From JBAWAP01 sp049589355 (GTDB taxonomy: Bacteria; Chloroflexota; Anaerolineae; VGOG01): a stretch of DNA of 13,096 nt. Where the stretch lies: NCBI GenBank assembly GCA_049589355.1, contig JBAWAP010000057.1:1-13096 (forward strand), given 5' to 3'. The stretch's first letter is position 1, and the number at the start of each line of letters is the position of its first letter. The notes beneath the pieces are model-generated. The model saw nothing but the letters and a program-made list of their open reading frames with translations. It did not search any database and was not told the origin of the DNA. Of this stretch, positions 1 to 6,016 are shown piece by piece. The position numbers and the translations under genes are program-made.

Positions 1-40
1 GAACGAGATTCTTCGTCGCTTCGCTCCTCAGAATGACAGG
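1..40. repeat. Fragment of an interspersed palindromic repeat cut by the window edge
   Basis: The first about 40 bases carry the motif GATTCTTCGTCGCTTCGCTC followed by CAGAATGACAG. They resemble one arm of the short interspersed repeats seen elsewhere in this window, whose arm reads GATTGCTTCGCTTCGCTCG then CAATGACAG. The other arm would lie left of the window. Bases 41-65 hold no recognisable element before the racemase stop codon. Confidence 0.5.
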
Positions 41-65
41 GCACCACAACGACCTTGACAAAGCA

Positions 66-1574
66 CTAGGGATAACCCACGATTTCCTTGTCAAGTGGCA
101 GGGGATAGGTGCGCTTGCTATGAGCTAAACCCATGTCCACCAACCCCTCAGCCAGCTTGACCGCCACCGCCGGTGCGTCAATGACCGGCACCTCGCAGTT
201 CTGTTCCGCCAAGCCCTCCTGCACTATCGGGGCCATCCCGATCATCTCCGTGCAGCCGGGAACGATGATGTGAGCTCCGTCCTCACGCACGGCCTTGGCT
301 GACTCCTCGATCACGGCCTGGATTACCCGCTCCCGATCCTCACCCATCTCCAGAACGGGGATGTTGATGGCCCGCACCGAAGCCACCTTCCCTGCCAGGC
401 CGTAGCGCAAGATCTGGCGGTGGACTCCTGGGATGCCCTGCTCCAGAACGGTAATGACCGAGAACCGATGGGCCAGCATGGCCGCCAGATGCATCGCTGC
501 CTGAGCCGGGCCAATGATGGGAATGGAGGCCAACTCGCGAGCCGGGTCGAGGCCCGGATCAGCCACGCAGTCGAGAACCACCGCATCCATCCCCTCTGCC
601 TCCGCGGCTCGCACTCTGGATAAGACAGCGGGGACGGCCAGCGCCTCATCACGCGCTGATTCGATGGAGGCTGGGCCTTTGTCAATGGCCACGGCGCTGA
701 TCTCCGTGCCGGGTCGGCCTGCACGACCGTAAGCTTCCTGGACGGGAGCGATCCAACGCTCTCCCACTACTGGGATGATGACGCGGATCCTTGTCCTTCT
801 TCGCAGTTCACCGGGGCGCGAGACAGGAGGTCCGTCTTTGGTCTCCTGAGGATAGCCGACGATCTCCTTGGGCGGTGGAGGAGGATAGGTACGCTTGCTG
901 TGAGAAAGGCCCATGTCCACCAGCCCCTCGGCCAGCTTTAGGGCCGCCAGCGAGGGATCAATGACCGGCACAGCGTAGCCCCGGTCCGCCAGAGCCTGTT
1001 CCACCTGTTGGGCCAGACCTCTCATCCCGGTGCAGCCGGGGAAGATGATATGCGCTCCATCCTCCGCTATGGCCCTGGCCGATTGCTCCACCAGAGCCTC
1101 CATCAGCCGTTCCCGATCCCTGTCCAGCTCCAGGACGGGGATGTTGACCGGTCGAACCGAGGCCAGGTTGCCCTCCAGGCCATACAACTGGGCCAGGCGG
1201 TCAATGAGGGGAATATCCCGTTCGAGTACCGTCAGCACCGAGAACTGATGGGCCAAGATGACGGCCAGGTGCATCGCTGCCTGCGCTGGGCCAATGACTG
1301 GGATGGAGGCTAATTCGCGAGCCGGGGACAGGCCCGGATCGGCCATGCAATCAATGATGACCGCGTCCATCCCCTCTGCCTCGGCGGAGCGCACCTTGGC
1401 CAGGATGTCCGGCACCGCCAGGGCATCCTCGTAATCAGACTCCAGGGAGGCGGGGCCTCTATCGAGGCCGACGACGCTGATTTCGGCGTCCGGTCTGGCA
1501 GCCGCCACATACTGAGGCCCCGTGGCGGCCACGAACTCCTTGGTCGTCACGGGAACGATGACTCGAATCTTCAC
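66..1574 (-). CDS. Tandemly duplicated Asp/Glu/hydantoin racemase-family protein
   Basis: A 502-residue protein made of two copies of an aspartate/glutamate/hydantoin racemase domain, about 1-242 and 261-502, joined by a short proline- and charge-rich linker. Family members invert an alpha carbon using two cysteines as acid and base. Each copy has both: Cys76 (IIDCMADPG) and Cys181 (FPGCTGM) in the first, Cys336 (VLDCVADPG) and Cys441 (VPGCTEM) in the second, so the period is exactly 260 residues. A single-domain relative is usually about 220-250 residues. The start is GTG at 1574, with GGAG nine bases upstream on the coding strand. No signal peptide is visible, so it is probably cytoplasmic. 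It is the last visible gene of the set with the family 5 binding protein and DppB permease, 63 bases after the permease stop, suggesting it acts on the imported compound. The substrate cannot be read from sequence; maleate isomerase-like or allantoin/hydantoin racemase-like activity are alternatives. Confidence 0.88.
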   Translation of the reverse strand: MKIRVIVPVTTKEFVAATGPQYVAAARPDAEISVVGLDRGPASLESDYEDALAVPDILAKVRSAEAEGMDAVIIDCMADPGLSPARELASIPVIGPAQAAMHLAVILAHQFSVLTVLERDIPLIDRLAQLYGLEGNLASVRPVNIPVLELDRDRERLMEALVEQSARAIAEDGAHIIFPGCTGMRGLAQQVEQALADRGYAVPVIDPSLAALKLAEGLVDMGLSHSKRTYPPPPPKEIVGYPQETKDGPPVSRPGELRRRTRIRVIIPVVGERWIAPVQEAYGRAGRPGTEISAVAIDKGPASIESARDEALAVPAVLSRVRAAEAEGMDAVVLDCVADPGLDPARELASIPIIGPAQAAMHLAAMLAHRFSVITVLEQGIPGVHRQILRYGLAGKVASVRAINIPVLEMGEDRERVIQAVIEESAKAVREDGAHIIVPGCTEMIGMAPIVQEGLAEQNCEVPVIDAPAVAVKLAEGLVDMGLAHSKRTYPLPLDKEIVGYP

Positions 1575-1602
1575 GACAGCAGACTCCGTAAGAGTTTGTA
1601 GT

Positions 1603-1645
1603 AACGACTTCAGTCGTTTCTGTGGGGTGGATTCCGATCACCCCA
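1603..1645 (-). repeat. Two small hairpins between permease and racemase genes
   Basis: Two inverted repeats fill most of the 63-base gap. At 1603-1618 the arms AACGAC and GTCGTT enclose TTCA. At 1623-1645 the arms TGGGGTG and CACCCCA enclose nine bases, and this hairpin overlaps the permease stop codon. Neither is followed by a T tract in the direction of transcription, so they look like intercistronic processing or repeat-derived hairpins rather than an intrinsic terminator. Confidence 0.45.
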
Positions 1646-2660
1646 CCGTGACGCGGGGGTCCAGGAAGGTCTGAAGGATATCCAAAAACAGGTTAATAAA
1701 GACGTAGAAAACAGTCACCACCAGGGTGACGGCCATGACGACCGGGAAGTCAAGGCTGAGGATAGCACGGGTAACGTAATTACCCAAGCCAGGCCAGGCG
1801 AAGATGACCTCCACCAGGAGGGCCCCCGTCAGTGAATAGACGAAAGAGAGGGCCAATACCGTCAGCGTGGGGACAATGGCGTTCTTGAGAGCCAGACGGA
1901 AGAGGATGGTACGTTCCGGGATGCCCGCCGCTCGTGCGGCGGTGATGTACTTCTCCTCCAGGACTTCGATCATCGTGGAGCGGGTCATGCGGATGGTCAG
2001 GCCGATGGCGTAAGTCCCCAGGGTGAAAGCGGGCAGAATAAGGTGGACGAGGGTGCTGCTCAGAGCTGACCAGTTGCCGCCGACCAGACTATCAATCACG
2101 TAAAAGCCGGTGATCCGCTGAACCGGATTAAACAGTGAGATTTCTCTATCCACCCGGCCGCCCAGAGGCAGGAGCTTCAGTCTGCCGAAGAAAAAGAATT
2201 GCAGCAAAAGGCCCATCCAAAAGGTAGGCACGGAGACACCGGCAACGGCCAACAAGCGGCTGGTGTGGTCGAGCAGGCTGTCTTTCCTGGCCCCGGAGAG
2301 GACGCCCAAAGGGATGCCAATGAGAATGGCCATGATCATGCCCGTGATGACCAACTCCAGGGTCGCCGGCAAATAGGTCTTGAGGTCAGTCAAGATGGGC
2401 TGATGCGATTCCACGGAGACACCAAGGTCACCGTGCAACAGGTCGTTCATGTAACGAAAGTATTGAGCGTAGACGGGTTTGTCCAGGCCCAGCTTGATGC
2501 GGGCGGCAGCTATTTGCTCCTTGGTGGGGTGGGGACCAACCCAAAGGGCGGCAGGATTGGAGGGCACGACGCGGGAGATGACAAAGGTGATGACCGACAC
2601 GCTCAGAAGCACGAGCACCGCCAGCGCCAGCCGCCTGGCGAGGTACTCCAATTTTTTCAT
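1638..2660 (-). CDS. Dipeptide/oligopeptide-type ABC transporter permease (DppB-like)
   Basis: A 340-residue inner-membrane permease of the DppB/OppB/NikB type. It begins MKKLEYLARRLALAVLVLLSV, giving a first membrane helix near residues 10-30, followed by the usual large external loop and five further hydrophobic segments. The ATPase-docking EAA loop is visible as EEKYITAARAAGIPERTILF, followed by the helix pair ending in LDPRVTVG. The open frame extends 27 codons upstream, but those codons run through a palindromic repeat. The ATG at 2660 has AGGAG just upstream and matches the family's N terminus, so it was chosen. It lies 71 bases after the binding-protein stop, in the same direction, and is followed by the racemase gene. 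Transporters of this type normally need a DppC partner and two ATPases; none is visible here, so the partners are elsewhere or this system is incomplete. Confidence 0.9.
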   Translation of the reverse strand: MKKLEYLARRLALAVLVLLSVSVITFVISRVVPSNPAALWVGPHPTKEQIAAARIKLGLDKPVYAQYFRYMNDLLHGDLGVSVESHQPILTDLKTYLPATLELVITGMIMAILIGIPLGVLSGARKDSLLDHTSRLLAVAGVSVPTFWMGLLLQFFFFGRLKLLPLGGRVDREISLFNPVQRITGFYVIDSLVGGNWSALSSTLVHLILPAFTLGTYAIGLTIRMTRSTMIEVLEEKYITAARAAGIPERTILFRLALKNAIVPTLTVLALSFVYSLTGALLVEVIFAWPGLGNYVTRAILSLDFPVVMAVTLVVTVFYVFINLFLDILQTFLDPRVTVG

Positions 2661-2674
2661 CTGGCCTCTCCTTG

Positions 2675-2710
2675 CCCCCTTCCTCTCCCAAGTTTGGGAG
2701 AGGAAGGGGG
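2675..2710 (-). repeat. Perfect 17-bp-arm palindrome between binding protein and permease genes
   Basis: The arms CCCCCTTCCTCTCCCAA and TTGGGAGAGGAAGGGGG are perfectly complementary and separated by GT. The element starts 22 bases after the binding-protein stop and ends 15 bases before the permease start. There is no T tract after it in the transcribed direction. Such hairpins between a binding-protein gene and its permease commonly protect the upstream message from 3' decay. The composition also resembles a common interspersed repeat, so it may have been inserted. Confidence 0.7.
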
Positions 2711-2731
2711 TTGGGGGGTAGGTGAGGGCTA

Positions 2732-4540
2732 CTACTTCCACAGCTTGTAGACGAAGATGATGTGGGGATAGGCCGGGTTGTCCGCGTAGCCCTTGATGTC
2801 GGACCGAAGCTCGTGGTCGTTGGGAAGGTCATAGAGGAACGCGGCTGCGGCGTCCTCTATCAGTATCTTCTGGGCCTCGATGAAGAGCCGCTCGGCCTCT
2901 GCCCGGTCGGTGGCCGCCAGTTCGTTGCCCCTGTCTATCATTTCATCGAACTCGGGGTTGCAGTAGTAACCCAGGTTGAAGAGGATTTCCTCTTCGCAGT
3001 GGAACATGTTGAAGAGATAGGTGTAGGGGGTGATGTAGTCAGGCCACCAGTAGAAGACGAGAATGTCCTGTGCTGCCAGCGGATCTGACATGGCCAGGTC
3101 CCACTGGGGCTCCCATTCCATGCCTCGCACCTCCAGGTTGATCCCCAGCTTGGCCAGCTCCGCTTTCCACAGTTCACCCACCTGCTGCTCATCCAGATCG
3201 CCGGTGGCGAAGGTCATGAGCAAGTCGAAGCCGCCATTAGGGTAACCGGCCTTAGCCAGGAGCTCCTTGGCCTTGTCCAGATCGTAGGTGTACTGGAACA
3301 GGTCTTTACTGTGGCCCCACATTCCGACAGGAACGGGCCCATAGGCCTGCGTGGCCTGGCCCATCATCACACCCTCGATGAACTGCTGGTAAGGGAACGC
3401 GTAGGAAAGGGCCTGCCGAACCAGTTTATTATTCGTGGGCTCCTTCTTCATGTTGAAAAGGCCCAGCAGGTTCTGGAAACTGGGGTTGAGGTAGACGGTC
3501 ACGTCATCGCGGGCGTCCAGAGTTTCGAGGTTCACCCGTGGTAGCGCGAAGGCGGCGCTCGCCTCACCTGCCTCAAGCATCTGCTGCTGCACCACGGGGT
3601 CTACGACGATCTCGAAGACGACTTTGCCGAACTGGCCTTCCTTCCAGCCGCCCCAGTAGTCGTCGAAGTAGGTCATTACCAGCCGTGTGCCCCGCTCGTA
3701 GCTCTCGATCATGTAGGGGCCACTTCCACAATCATGGCCCCCATTGAACCACTCGCTGGCCTTTTCTCCCTGAGCCTTGGCGCAAGTGGGGCTGAAGATC
3801 CAAGCTCCATACCCTGAGGCGGCGACGAGGTCCAGAGGCGCAGCGTAGCTCAGCTTGAACTCCACGGTGTAGTCGTCTATGACGTTTACCTCCTCCACCG
3901 CGCCCCAGATGAAAGCAGCCCCCAGGCCCAGGTTGATGGTCCGCTCGACGGAGTACTTCACCGCCTCGGCATTGAAATCGGTGCCGTCGTGGAATTTGAC
4001 CCCCTTCCGCAGATGGAAGGTCCAGGTCAGGCCGTCCTTCGATGACTCCCAACTGGTAGCCAGCGCTGGGTTGAGCACCTTCTTGCTCCCAGGCAGGTTA
4101 TAGAAGACCAGCGTCTCATAGGCATTGCCCATCACGACCGAGTCATTGGAGAAACTGATGCTGGGGTCAATGTCGGGGAAGGTGGGCCCGTGGGCGTAGA
4201 CGAACACGTGCTCCGGCACCACGACAGGAAGCTCCTTAGCTAGGAGTTTGGCCGCCTCTTCGGCGCTAGGGATGAGGAGCTTCCAGCCGGGATGGATCAG
4301 GTTGGGGTTCTCGATGTGGGCGAAGCTGGTATCCTCATTGTATTTGGCGTTGGTGGCGTGGAAGATGGCCCAATAGGCTGGGCCGCTGCCCAGGTACTTC
4401 TCCGCCAGGGTCCAGAGGTTATCCCCCAGCTTAACGGTATAAGTCATCTCCTCCTGGGCCGGCGGAGCACCGCTGGCCGCGCTCACCCCCAGGGTCAGCA
4501 GCAGCGAAAAGACCAGTGTCAACTTCAGAATGTACCTCAT
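2732..4540 (-). CDS. Family 5 solute-binding protein with N-terminal LysM domain
   Basis: A 602-residue exported protein. Residues 1-24 form a signal peptide (basic start, hydrophobic FSLLLTLGVSA core, small residues before Ala25). No cysteine follows, so it is not a lipoprotein. Residues about 33-91 form a LysM module (YTVKLGDNLWTLAEKYLGSG, ending NLIHPGWKLLIP), which in known proteins binds N-acetylglucosamine polymers such as peptidoglycan. From about 110 to the end is a peptide/nickel-type (family 5) substrate-binding domain, including LRKGVKFHDGTDFNAEAVKY, the conserved family segment. The start ATG has AAGGAGG seven bases upstream. It is the first complete gene of the set with the DppB permease and the racemase. 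The inferred role is capture of a peptide or amino-acid-like substrate at the cell surface, with LysM replacing the lipid anchor by holding the protein to the wall. The ligand is unknown. Confidence 0.9.
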   Translation of the reverse strand: MRYILKLTLVFSLLLTLGVSAASGAPPAQEEMTYTVKLGDNLWTLAEKYLGSGPAYWAIFHATNAKYNEDTSFAHIENPNLIHPGWKLLIPSAEEAAKLLAKELPVVVPEHVFVYAHGPTFPDIDPSISFSNDSVVMGNAYETLVFYNLPGSKKVLNPALATSWESSKDGLTWTFHLRKGVKFHDGTDFNAEAVKYSVERTINLGLGAAFIWGAVEEVNVIDDYTVEFKLSYAAPLDLVAASGYGAWIFSPTCAKAQGEKASEWFNGGHDCGSGPYMIESYERGTRLVMTYFDDYWGGWKEGQFGKVVFEIVVDPVVQQQMLEAGEASAAFALPRVNLETLDARDDVTVYLNPSFQNLLGLFNMKKEPTNNKLVRQALSYAFPYQQFIEGVMMGQATQAYGPVPVGMWGHSKDLFQYTYDLDKAKELLAKAGYPNGGFDLLMTFATGDLDEQQVGELWKAELAKLGINLEVRGMEWEPQWDLAMSDPLAAQDILVFYWWPDYITPYTYLFNMFHCEEEILFNLGYYCNPEFDEMIDRGNELAATDRAEAERLFIEAQKILIEDAAAAFLYDLPNDHELRSDIKGYADNPAYPHIIFVYKLWK

Positions 4541-4579
4541 TTTCTTTCCTCCTTCTTACTATAATCATAATAGGGACGC

Positions 4580-4598
4580 CCTCGCTTTTCTAGCGAGG
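4580..4598 (-). other. Small hairpin in the binding-protein leader
   Basis: CCTCGCT and AGCGAGG enclose TTTCT, a seven-base-pair stem about 40 bases upstream of the LysM-binding protein start codon. It would form in the leader transcript before the ribosome binding site. No regulatory class is recognised. Confidence 0.4.
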
Positions 4599-4647
4599 TA
4601 CGCACAGCGTAGACGCACGGGTTGTCGGCTTCGCATCACCTCCTCTC

Positions 4648-4734
4648 CTACCTTTCTGGGCGTTCAGCGTTGAACTGAAGCAGCACCTGTAGAGCACGGT
4701 CAACAGCCTTCAGGTACGAACCAGATCCCCTCAT
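4648..4734 (-). pseudogene. IclR-type regulator N-terminal remnant (28 codons) or leader peptide
   Basis: A short open frame starts at 4734 with AAAGGAG six bases upstream and ends at TAG (4648-4650). It encodes MRGSGSYLKAVDRALQVLLQ followed by FNAERPER. This is the typical opening of an IclR-family repressor: the S-x-x-L-K-A-V-D-R-A-L-x-V-L-L-x-F segment and ERPE lie just before the helix-turn-helix. The rest of the regulator (about 220 more residues) is missing, and no other frame continues the homology down to the binding-protein gene. It sits about 28 bases downstream of a good promoter, so the operon promoter may originally have been that of an iclR gene whose body was deleted. It could also now be translated as a leader peptide. 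The IclR resemblance is pattern recognition, not a database match. Confidence 0.6.
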
Positions 4735-4769
4735 GTTCAGCTCCTTTGCCACACATACAGACCCATTTT

Positions 4770-4798
4770 ATTATAGCACGAACTCCCCGCCTATGCAA
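4770..4798 (-). promoter_or_regulatory. Sigma-70-type promoter for the left operon
   Basis: On the minus strand a TATAAT (4775 down to 4770) is preceded by TGC, forming an extended -10. TTGCAT lies 17 bases further upstream (4798-4793). Transcription would start near 4763, giving a leader of about 28 bases to the IclR-like start and about 220 bases to the binding protein. The -35 is weak, compensated by the perfect extended -10. Confidence 0.65.
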
Positions 4799-4799
4799 A

Positions 4800-4990
4800 G
4801 AGCCTCCAGTTCGATGGTGTATCCTTTATTTCAGGAAATTCCACGCTAACAAGGATGATGGTGTAAGGTTGTCGTTTTCCCCCCTGAAAGTGTCTCAAAA
4901 TAGGGCGATTTCTCTATCCGCGTGAGGATTTAGGCTGCTTTGAGCACCTACACAATTTCCTGAGGGAAAGATACACGCGATTGCCCTATA
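4800..4990. other. Divergent intergenic region with a split inverted repeat
   Basis: There is no gene here. Dyads 4900-4906 (ATAGGGC) with 4983-4989 (GCCCTAT), and 4919-4924 (CGCGTG) with 4974-4979 (CACGCG), are nested. Their outer right arm stops four bases before the -35 of the FadR promoter. This could be an upstream regulator site or a chance symmetry. The rest shows nothing recognisable. Confidence 0.3.
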
Positions 4991-4993
4991 AAT

Positions 4994-5022
4994 TTGACAG
5001 GGGGAAAGATATGTGATACAAT
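4994..5022 (+). promoter_or_regulatory. Near-consensus promoter of the FadR-type regulator gene
   Basis: TTGACA at 4994-4999, a 17-base spacer, then TACAAT at 5017-5022 preceded by TGA, forming an extended -10. The expected start of transcription is near 5029. The promoter overlaps the upstream alternative GTG start at 5013, which excludes that codon as the real start. Confidence 0.8.
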
Positions 5023-5039
5023 TTGCTGTAATTGATAAA

Positions 5040-5050
5040 TGGTCTGACCA
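5040..5050 (+). promoter_or_regulatory. FadR-family operator in the regulator's leader
   Basis: TGGTCTGACCA is a perfect 5-1-5 palindrome (TGGTC, one base, GACCA). It matches the TGGTNNNACCA-type sites of FadR, PdhR and LldR relatives. It lies about 11-21 bases after the predicted transcription start and before the gene, a position where the bound regulator would block its own transcription. No second copy was found in the window. Confidence 0.75.
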
Positions 5051-5087
5051 GTTATCCAGTTTACCAATAACGGGGGAGGATTCAGAT

Positions 5088-5831
5088 ATGATATTCGGGA
5101 CATTCGAAAGGCATGTCCTCCCGGAGAAAATCGTGACCAGGATTCTTTCCCTGATCAAAGAGAAGCAGCTTGGCCCAGGTGACAAGTTGCCCCCTGAACG
5201 GGAATTGGCTGCTATGATGCAGGTCAGTCGTCCGTCGCTGCGAACGGCGCTCCGGGCCCTGTCGCTCATGAATATCGTTGAAATTCGCCAGGGAGATGGC
5301 ACGTATGTGACCTCCCTGGACCCTGAGTCATTGATTGAACCCCTTGAGTTTGTTTTTTCGCTTGATGACTCTACGTTTCTGGAACTCCTCGAGGCTCGAG
5401 AAATCCTGGAAGTGGGTATCGTCGAATTGGCAGCGCAACAGATTACCGATAAAGAGATAGCGGGATTGGAAGCCTGTTTGGTCAGATCCGCTGAACTCGT
5501 GGAAGACCATGAGGCTTTCCTGCAAACAGACCGTGAATTGCACACAAGAATCACCGAGGCATCTCGCAACCCGATCTTAACCCGGTTTATGCAATCCATC
5601 AGCCAGCTCGATCTAGCCGGCCGGCGGCGGACTGCTGATATTCCTGGGATGACGGTGCAGAGTCTCGAGGATCATCGGACTATCGTGGCGGCGCTCAAGG
5701 CGCGCGATCCTGAAGCGGCTCGCCAGGCTATGCTTCAGCATTTGCGCAGCGTTGAACAGAAATTCAAACAGGTTGTCCCATCCGAAGACCTTGCGACTCC
5801 ACCCCGTAAGACTGCTGCGGACGAACCCTAG
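5088..5831 (+). CDS. GntR-superfamily, FadR-subfamily transcriptional regulator
   Basis: A 247-residue DNA-binding regulator. Residues about 10-75 form the winged helix-turn-helix (GPGDKLPPERELAAMMQVSR then PSLRTALRAL, and the wing RQGDGTYV). Residues about 95-225 form an all-helical FCD effector domain with the expected metal ligands Asp148, His152, His196 and His218. FCD regulators bind carboxylates or sugar acids and release DNA. The ATG at 5088 was chosen because GGGGGAGGA lies seven bases upstream; the in-frame GTG at 5013 overlaps the promoter. The gene is followed by a KDPG-aldolase-like gene and a sugar importer in the same direction, so it probably controls them and itself through the operator at 5040-5050. 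The inducer is likely a sugar acid or its breakdown product, by context only. Confidence 0.9.
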   Translation: MIFGTFERHVLPEKIVTRILSLIKEKQLGPGDKLPPERELAAMMQVSRPSLRTALRALSLMNIVEIRQGDGTYVTSLDPESLIEPLEFVFSLDDSTFLELLEAREILEVGIVELAAQQITDKEIAGLEACLVRSAELVEDHEAFLQTDRELHTRITEASRNPILTRFMQSISQLDLAGRRRTADIPGMTVQSLEDHRTIVAALKARDPEAARQAMLQHLRSVEQKFKQVVPSEDLATPPRKTAADEP

Positions 5832-5836
5832 GATGA

Positions 5837-5987
5837 AGACCTTTAGGGGTAACTGCTCAGCCCGTGTCATTGCGAGGAGCGTTTTTTGCGACGAAGCAAT
5901 CTCCTCCTTGCGGCATGGGGATTGCTTCGCTTCGCTCGCAATGACAGGCTGAGTAGTCACCTTTAGGGTTTCTAAAACCCTAAAGGT
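5837..5987. repeat. 15-bp-arm palindrome split by a MITE insertion
   Basis: Removing the inserted element and one copy of its target duplication restores AGACCTTTAGGGTTT, CTA, AAACCCTAAAGGTCT, a perfect 15-bp inverted repeat. The AGAC remains at 5837-5840. CTTTAGGG occurs at both 5841-5848 and 5961-5968, and the rest of the palindrome runs to about 5989. A 13-bp-arm hairpin (5959-5971 with 5975-5987) is still present upstream of the aldolase ribosome binding site. Confidence 0.8.
5849..5960 (+). mobile_element. 112-bp MITE-like element, copy 1
   Basis: A non-coding element with terminal inverted repeats GTAACTGCTCAG and CTGAGTAGTCAC (10 of 12 complementary). The pairing continues inward through TGTCATTGCGAG and CTCGCAATGACA. 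It is flanked by a perfect 8-bp direct repeat CTTTAGGG (5841-5848 and 5961-5968), the mark of transposase-mediated insertion. It differs from copy 2 (8937-9048) at three of 112 positions and lies in the same orientation. There is no coding capacity, so mobilisation would need a transposase elsewhere. Transcribed within the operon, it would form a long hairpin between regulator and aldolase genes. Confidence 0.88.
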
Positions 5988-6016
5988 CTGGACTAACTCG
6001 AAAGGAGATTAGGGAA

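Noticed and set aside
2661..2741. Upstream extension of the permease frame (27 extra residues)
   Set aside because: The extra codons are a palindromic repeat; the ATG at 2660 has its own ribosome site and fits the DppB N terminus.
5013..5087. GTG start of the FadR-type regulator
   Set aside because: This codon overlaps the predicted -10 element and precedes the transcription start; ATG 5088 has a strong ribosome site.
4895..5599. 234-residue open frame antisense to the FadR gene
   Set aside because: It is Ser/Arg-rich shadow coding opposite a clear regulator gene.
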